Below, in pieces: positions 60,346 to 64,000 of a stretch of 64,000 nucleotides of DNA. A program made the translations under genes and the position numbers. Source of the DNA: Rathayibacter sp. VKM Ac-2760 (GTDB lineage Bacteria; Actinomycetota; Actinomycetes; Actinomycetales; Microbacteriaceae); contig NZ_CP047173.1 in NCBI RefSeq assembly GCF_009834185.1, positions 2,914,001-2,978,000 of the forward strand, written 5' to 3'. Below the pieces are notes generated by a model that saw only the letters and a list, made by a program, of their open reading frames with translations, did not search any database and was not told the DNA's origin. Each line of letters starts with the position of its first letter. Positions within the stretch are counted from its first letter, which is position 1.

Positions 60346-62018
60346 TGCAGGGCCCCCTGCTCGGGCACGCCGCCGAGCGGCAACGGCGGCAGCGGCGGCA
60401 GGACGATGGGGCCGGTGAAGGCCTGCTCTCCTGCATCGACCGGGGGCAGCGGCAGCGGCGAGGCGTCGATCCGCTCGCCGCGCCGGCGCGGGATGGTGAG
60501 CCGGAAGCAGGCGCCGCGGTCGGGCATCGACCAGACCTGGAGCCAGCCGTGGTGCAGCGCTGTGTCCTCCTGCGCGATCGAGAGGCCGAGCCCGGTGCCG
60601 CCGAGCGTGCGCCGCCGCGACGGATCCGCGCGCCAGAACCGGTCGAACACGCGGACCACCTCCTCCGAGCTCATGCCGTGGCCGTAGTCGCGGACGGCGA
60701 CCGCCACCGCCGTCGCGTTGCTGTCGACGGTGACGACGATCTCGCGCCCGTCGCCGTGCTCGATGGCGTTGCCGAGCAGGTTGCGGACGATCCGGCGGAT
60801 CCGCCGGGCGTCCATGTCGGCGTCGAAGTAGCCGCCGGGGGCCGAGAGGGTGAGCACGGAGCCGTTCGCCTCGGCGATCCCGCGCATGCCGTCGATCTCC
60901 TCGCCGGCGAGCCGGACCAGGTTGACCGGCTCGAGCTCGAGCTCGGCCGAGCCGGCGTCGTGCCGCGAGATCTCGAGCAGATCGGCGAGGAGGCTCTCGA
61001 ACCGGGCGATCTGCCCGTGCAGCAGCTCGACCGTCCGCTCGGCGACCGGCGGGAAGCCCTCGCGCTGGTCGTAGAGCACGTCGCCGGCGAGCTTCATCGT
61101 CGTGAGCGGGGTCCGCAGCTCGTGCGACACGTCCGAGACGAAGCGCTGCTGCACCAGGCTGAGCGTCGCGAGCTCGCTGATCTGCTCCTGGAGGCTGTCG
61201 GCCATGCCGTTGAAGGAGCGGGCGAGGGTCGCGATCACGTCCTGGCCCTTCTCCGGGATGCGCACGTCGAAGTCGCCCGCGGCGAGCCGCTGGCTGGTGT
61301 CGGCGGCCACGCGCACCGGGGCCACGACGATCCTGACGACGACCCAGCTGACCGCGCCGATCAGCAGGATCAGCAGGATGCCCGCGACGTTGAGCACCTG
61401 CTGGACGAACTGCAGCGTCCGCTCGGCGTCGGCGAGCGAGTAGCCGATGTAGAGCTCGTAGCGGCCGGCGGAGCTCGGCAGCTCGAGCGTCGAGCCGACG
61501 ACGAGGCCCGGGAGCTGCTGACCGGACGTGCCGAGGGTGACCGACTGCCAGTACTGCCCGTCGGCGCCGGCCTGCACCCGCTCGCGCAGCGCGTCGCTGA
61601 TGACGCCGTTCTGCAGCTCGCGGTTGTAGCTGTCCTGCGGGGCCAGCGAGGACGGCTCCTGGTCCGGCGCGCGGACGACGGCGATCAGCGCCGAGGAGGA
61701 CGCGTCGCGGACGGCGGTGCGGACGGAGTTCATGACCTCCTCCATGTCCTGCCGGGTCGAGACCGTCGCCGCGTCGAGGTAGCCCTGGGCGGCGCGGGTG
61801 GCGCGCGAGGTGTCGCCGGTCACCTGGTTCAGCCGCGACTGGAAGAGGTTGTCGCTGATGCTGTAGGAGAGGTAGGCGCCGGTCGAGCCGATCGCGATGC
61901 CGCTCAGGAGGACCGTGATCGCCACGGCCCGGAACTGCAGCGAGCTCCGCCAGACGCGGAGCACCCGCCGCGGCAACTGCCGGACCGAGGGCCTCCGGAA
62001 GCGGCGGGCGAGGGCCAT
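60342..62018 (-). CDS. mtrB: Sensor histidine kinase MtrB
   Basis: A 558-aa kinase. The first helix (about 30-50) and a second (about 205-230) flank an extracellular sensor domain of about 150 residues. HAMP follows, then HisKA with FVSDVSHELRTPLTTMKLAGDVLYDQR, and HATPase with NLLGNAIEHGDGR, VRDYGHGMS and GGTGLGLSIAQ. MtrB controls cell-wall metabolism and osmotic response through MtrA. The ATG is one base after the mtrA stop, and lpqB overlaps its 3' end. Confidence 0.96.
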   Translation of the reverse strand: MALARRFRRPSVRQLPRRVLRVWRSSLQFRAVAITVLLSGIAIGSTGAYLSYSISDNLFQSRLNQVTGDTSRATRAAQGYLDAATVSTRQDMEEVMNSVRTAVRDASSSALIAVVRAPDQEPSSLAPQDSYNRELQNGVISDALRERVQAGADGQYWQSVTLGTSGQQLPGLVVGSTLELPSSAGRYELYIGYSLADAERTLQFVQQVLNVAGILLILLIGAVSWVVVRIVVAPVRVAADTSQRLAAGDFDVRIPEKGQDVIATLARSFNGMADSLQEQISELATLSLVQQRFVSDVSHELRTPLTTMKLAGDVLYDQREGFPPVAERTVELLHGQIARFESLLADLLEISRHDAGSAELELEPVNLVRLAGEEIDGMRGIAEANGSVLTLSAPGGYFDADMDARRIRRIVRNLLGNAIEHGDGREIVVTVDSNATAVAVAVRDYGHGMSSEEVVRVFDRFWRADPSRRRTLGGTGLGLSIAQEDTALHHGWLQVWSMPDRGACFRLTIPRRRGERIDASPLPLPPVDAGEQAFTGPIVLPPLPPLPLGGVPEQGALQ

Positions 62019-62019
62019 G

Positions 62020-62706
62020 TCAGGCGGGCAGCAAGGAGCCGGCGCGGTAGCCGACGCCGCGGACGGTCATCACGATCCGCGGGTCGTCCGGGTCCTTCTC
62101 GACCTTCGCGCGCAGCCGCTGCACGTGCACGTTCACCAGCCGGGTGTCGGCCTTGTAGTGGTAGCCCCAGACCTGCTCGAGCAGCATCTCGCGAGTGAAG
62201 ACCTGCTGCGGCTTGGAGGCGAGGGCGAGGAGGAGGTCGAACTCGAGCGGCGTCAGGCCGATCCGGGTCTCGCCCCGGCGGACCTCGTGACCGGCGACGT
62301 CGAGGCTGAGATCGCCGACCTGCAGCACGGCGTTGGCGGCGACCTGCGAGGGCCGCAGGCGGGTCTTGATCCGCGCGACGAGCTCCTTCGGGTCGAACGG
62401 CTTGACCATGTAGTCGTCGGCGCCGGACTCGAGGCCCTGCACCACGTCGGAGGTGTCGGACTTGGCGGTCAGCATGATGATCGGGACGCCCGACTCGGCG
62501 CGCACCTGACGGCAGACCTCGATGCCGTCGATCCCCGGCAGCATCAGGTCGAGCAGCACCAGGTCCGGGCGGGAGCGGCGGAAGGCCTCGAGAGCGCCCG
62601 TGCCGTCGGCGCAGAAGGAGACGTCCCACTCCTCGGCACGCAGGACGATGCCGATCATCTCGGCCAGGGCCGCGTCGTCGTCGACCACCAGGATTCGCGC
62701 GCTCAT
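62020..62706 (-). CDS. mtrA: Response regulator MtrA
   Basis: A 228-aa OmpR-family regulator. The receiver domain has ILVVDDDAALAEMIG, the phosphoacceptor Asp in LVLLDLMLPGIDGIEV (about 53), and the Lys in YMVKPFDPKEL. The winged helix includes LTPLEFDLLLALASKPQQVFTREMLLEQVWGYHYKADTRLVNVHVQRLRAKVE, nearly invariant in MtrA. The ATG at 62706 lies 7 nt after TAGCCT, so the operon begins with a leaderless start. Confidence 0.97.
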   Translation of the reverse strand: MSARILVVDDDAALAEMIGIVLRAEEWDVSFCADGTGALEAFRRSRPDLVLLDLMLPGIDGIEVCRQVRAESGVPIIMLTAKSDTSDVVQGLESGADDYMVKPFDPKELVARIKTRLRPSQVAANAVLQVGDLSLDVAGHEVRRGETRIGLTPLEFDLLLALASKPQQVFTREMLLEQVWGYHYKADTRLVNVHVQRLRAKVEKDPDDPRIVMTVRGVGYRAGSLLPA

Positions 62707-62713
62707 GGGCCCC

Positions 62714-62719
62714 AGGCTA
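62714..62719 (-). promoter_or_regulatory. -10 hexamer TAGCCT, leaderless start of the mtrAB-lpqB operon
   Basis: TAGCCT on the minus strand, 7 nt, then the mtrA ATG. No Shine-Dalgarno sequence is present. Confidence 0.6.
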
Positions 62720-62790
62720 ACCGACGCGACCGTGAGCGCGGCCGGGCGCGGAACGCCGGGGCCGGGCGGGGCTGTGACAGCATGGGAGGG

Positions 62791-63987
62791 ATGACCGACG
62801 CAGCTCAGTGGCCGCCGCCCGCAGGGGCTCCGGAGGACGAGCGCGCGCCCGTCGCGCCGGTCTCCCCCACCGGCTGGTCGCCGGCCGCTCCGGTCTCCCC
62901 CGCCGGCTGGTCGCCGGGTGCCGGCCCGTTCGGCCCGCCCGCCGCGCTCGGCTGGACTCCCCCGCCCAAGCCGGGGCTGGTGCCGCTGCGCCCGCTCGGC
63001 TTCGGCACCCTGCTCGGCGCTCCCTTCGCCGTGCTCCGCCGCAGCCCGCGGACCACCCTCGGCGTCGCGCTGCTCGTGCAGGGCGTCGGCTCGGTGCTCG
63101 CGCTCGTGCTCTTCGGCGTGATCGCGCTCCTCGCGGCCGGGCGGATCGCGCAGGCCGACGACGCCGATCGCGACACGGTCGGCGCGGGGTCGTTCGCGAT
63201 CGTCGTGCTCGCCACGCTGATCCCGCTCGCGGTGACCCTGGCCACCGGCGCGCTCGTGCAGGGCGTCGTGGTGCTGGAGGTGTCCCGCGCCGTGCTCGGC
63301 GAACGGCCGACGCTGCGACGGCTGCTCGGGCGGCTCCGCGGGCGGTTCTGGGCGCTCGTGGGCTGGACGGTGCTGCAGGGCATCGGCGTCCTGGTGCTGG
63401 TGCTCGCCGCGGCGGCACTCTCGGTGCCGCTCTTCCTCCTCGGTGCGCAGGACGCCGGGACGAGCGCCGTCATCGGCGGGATCCTCGTCCTCGTCCTCGC
63501 CGGTCTCGCCGCGACGGCCGTCGGGGTCTGGCTCGGGACGAAGCTGGCCCTGGTGCCGAGCCTGCTCGTGATCGAGCGGCTCCCGCTCCGTCGCGCGATG
63601 GCGCGCTCGTGGCGGCTCGTGGCGGGCGGCTTCTGGCGCACCTTCGGCGCGCTCGCGCTGATGGCGGTCATCATCCAGGTGGCGGGCCAGGTCGTCTCGA
63701 CGCCGCTCAGCCTCCTGCTCCCGATCGGCGCGGGGCTGCTCGCGCCGACCGATCCGAACGCGCAGATCGGCGTCTCCGCGCTGGTCGCGCTGCTCTCCCT
63801 CGCCGTCGGCCTCGTCGTCGGCGCGGTCGGCACCGTGCTGCAGTCGGCCGTGACGGGGCTGATCTACCTCGACCGCCGGATGCGGCGCGAGGGCTTCGAC
63901 CTCCTCCTGCTCCGCCACGTCGAGGACCGCGCCGCCGGCCGCGACTCGCCCGACCCCTTCCCCGCGCCGGAGCGGGCACCGCGGTGA
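62791..63987 (+). CDS. Multi-pass membrane protein, GPDPase membrane-domain-like
   Basis: A 398-aa protein. The first 75 residues are Pro/Ala-rich with two near-copies of the element PVSPxGWSP, a sign of tandem duplication. Then come about six helices in pairs (to about residue 370), with RPLGFGTLLGAPFAVLRRSPRTTLGVALL at the start of the domain and a charged C-terminal tail. This matches the actinobacterial proteins annotated as the glycerophosphoryl diester phosphodiesterase membrane domain (PF10110-like), without any catalytic domain. The function is unknown. The ATG is preceded directly by GGGAGGG, too close for a normal ribosome site, so a leaderless start (CAGCAT, 7 nt upstream) is possible. 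Confidence 0.75.
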   Translation: MTDAAQWPPPAGAPEDERAPVAPVSPTGWSPAAPVSPAGWSPGAGPFGPPAALGWTPPPKPGLVPLRPLGFGTLLGAPFAVLRRSPRTTLGVALLVQGVGSVLALVLFGVIALLAAGRIAQADDADRDTVGAGSFAIVVLATLIPLAVTLATGALVQGVVVLEVSRAVLGERPTLRRLLGRLRGRFWALVGWTVLQGIGVLVLVLAAAALSVPLFLLGAQDAGTSAVIGGILVLVLAGLAATAVGVWLGTKLALVPSLLVIERLPLRRAMARSWRLVAGGFWRTFGALALMAVIIQVAGQVVSTPLSLLLPIGAGLLAPTDPNAQIGVSALVALLSLAVGLVVGAVGTVLQSAVTGLIYLDRRMRREGFDLLLLRHVEDRAAGRDSPDPFPAPERAPR

Positions 63988-64000
63988 TCGCCGCCGCGCT

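Overview
The window is very GC-rich, densely coded actinobacterial chromosome. The gene set points to Actinobacteria: MtrA/MtrB/LpqB, WhiB1, PdtaS, a Kgd-type fused 2-oxoglutarate enzyme, GuaB1, an RsrA-like anti-sigma factor and an Rv3235-family protein. The repeats, the DUF222/HNH gene and the overall style suggest family Microbacteriaceae (Rathayibacter- or Curtobacterium-like). That family call is an inference, not a database match. I see no rRNA, tRNA, CRISPR array, transposase or prophage gene.

Layout. 1-250: the 3' end of greA, then a large palindrome. 342-2763 (-): AI-2E-family permease and threonine dehydratase. 2813-6709 (-): a four-gene ABC importer (lipoprotein, two permeases, ATPase) coupled by GTGA overlaps. 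6881-8691 (+): YcaQ-like DNA glycosylase and a TetR-like regulator. 8807-12964 (-): LemA, GNAT acetyltransferase, Ung, an S51-peptidase-like protein, a phosphoribosyltransferase and an SDR. 13035-17129 (+): membrane acyltransferase, metY and metX. 17226-20324 (+): a sensor kinase, a membrane partner without recognisable kinase motifs, and a NarL-type regulator. 20691-27710 (-): MFS exporter, thiamine-binding-type protein, GT87 transferase, an Rnf-like flavin electron-transfer cassette (membrane/reductase fusion, ApbE, FMN-binding lipoprotein), and a frameshifted NAD(P)H-hydrate dehydratase. 28049-34545 (-): HNH protein with an in-frame amber codon, two CNNM/CBS proteins, CorA and GuaB1. 34727-38491 (+): kgd. 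38526-39443: an array of 102-bp tandem repeats, the most unusual structure here.

From 39453 to 62706 the gene content matches the M. tuberculosis Rv3219-Rv3246c neighbourhood: rsrA-sigH, aroA-rsgA, whiB1, pdtaS, the Rv3235-family gene, secA, hpf, comF and lpqB-mtrB-mtrA. Into this block are set a peroxiredoxin, an aldo/keto reductase, and a carbohydrate cassette at 47771-54138. That cassette holds a DeoR repressor, an ABC importer, a class II aldolase and an ADP-dependent-type sugar kinase. The window ends with a GPDPase-membrane-domain-like protein (62791-63987).

Two themes recur. Many operon-head genes carry a TAnnnT hexamer 6-9 nt before the start codon, the signature of leaderless transcription. 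A family of palindromic extragenic repeats (TCTCGATACGCC...CTACTCGATCAGCA) sits in five intergenic regions, mostly at gene 3' ends.
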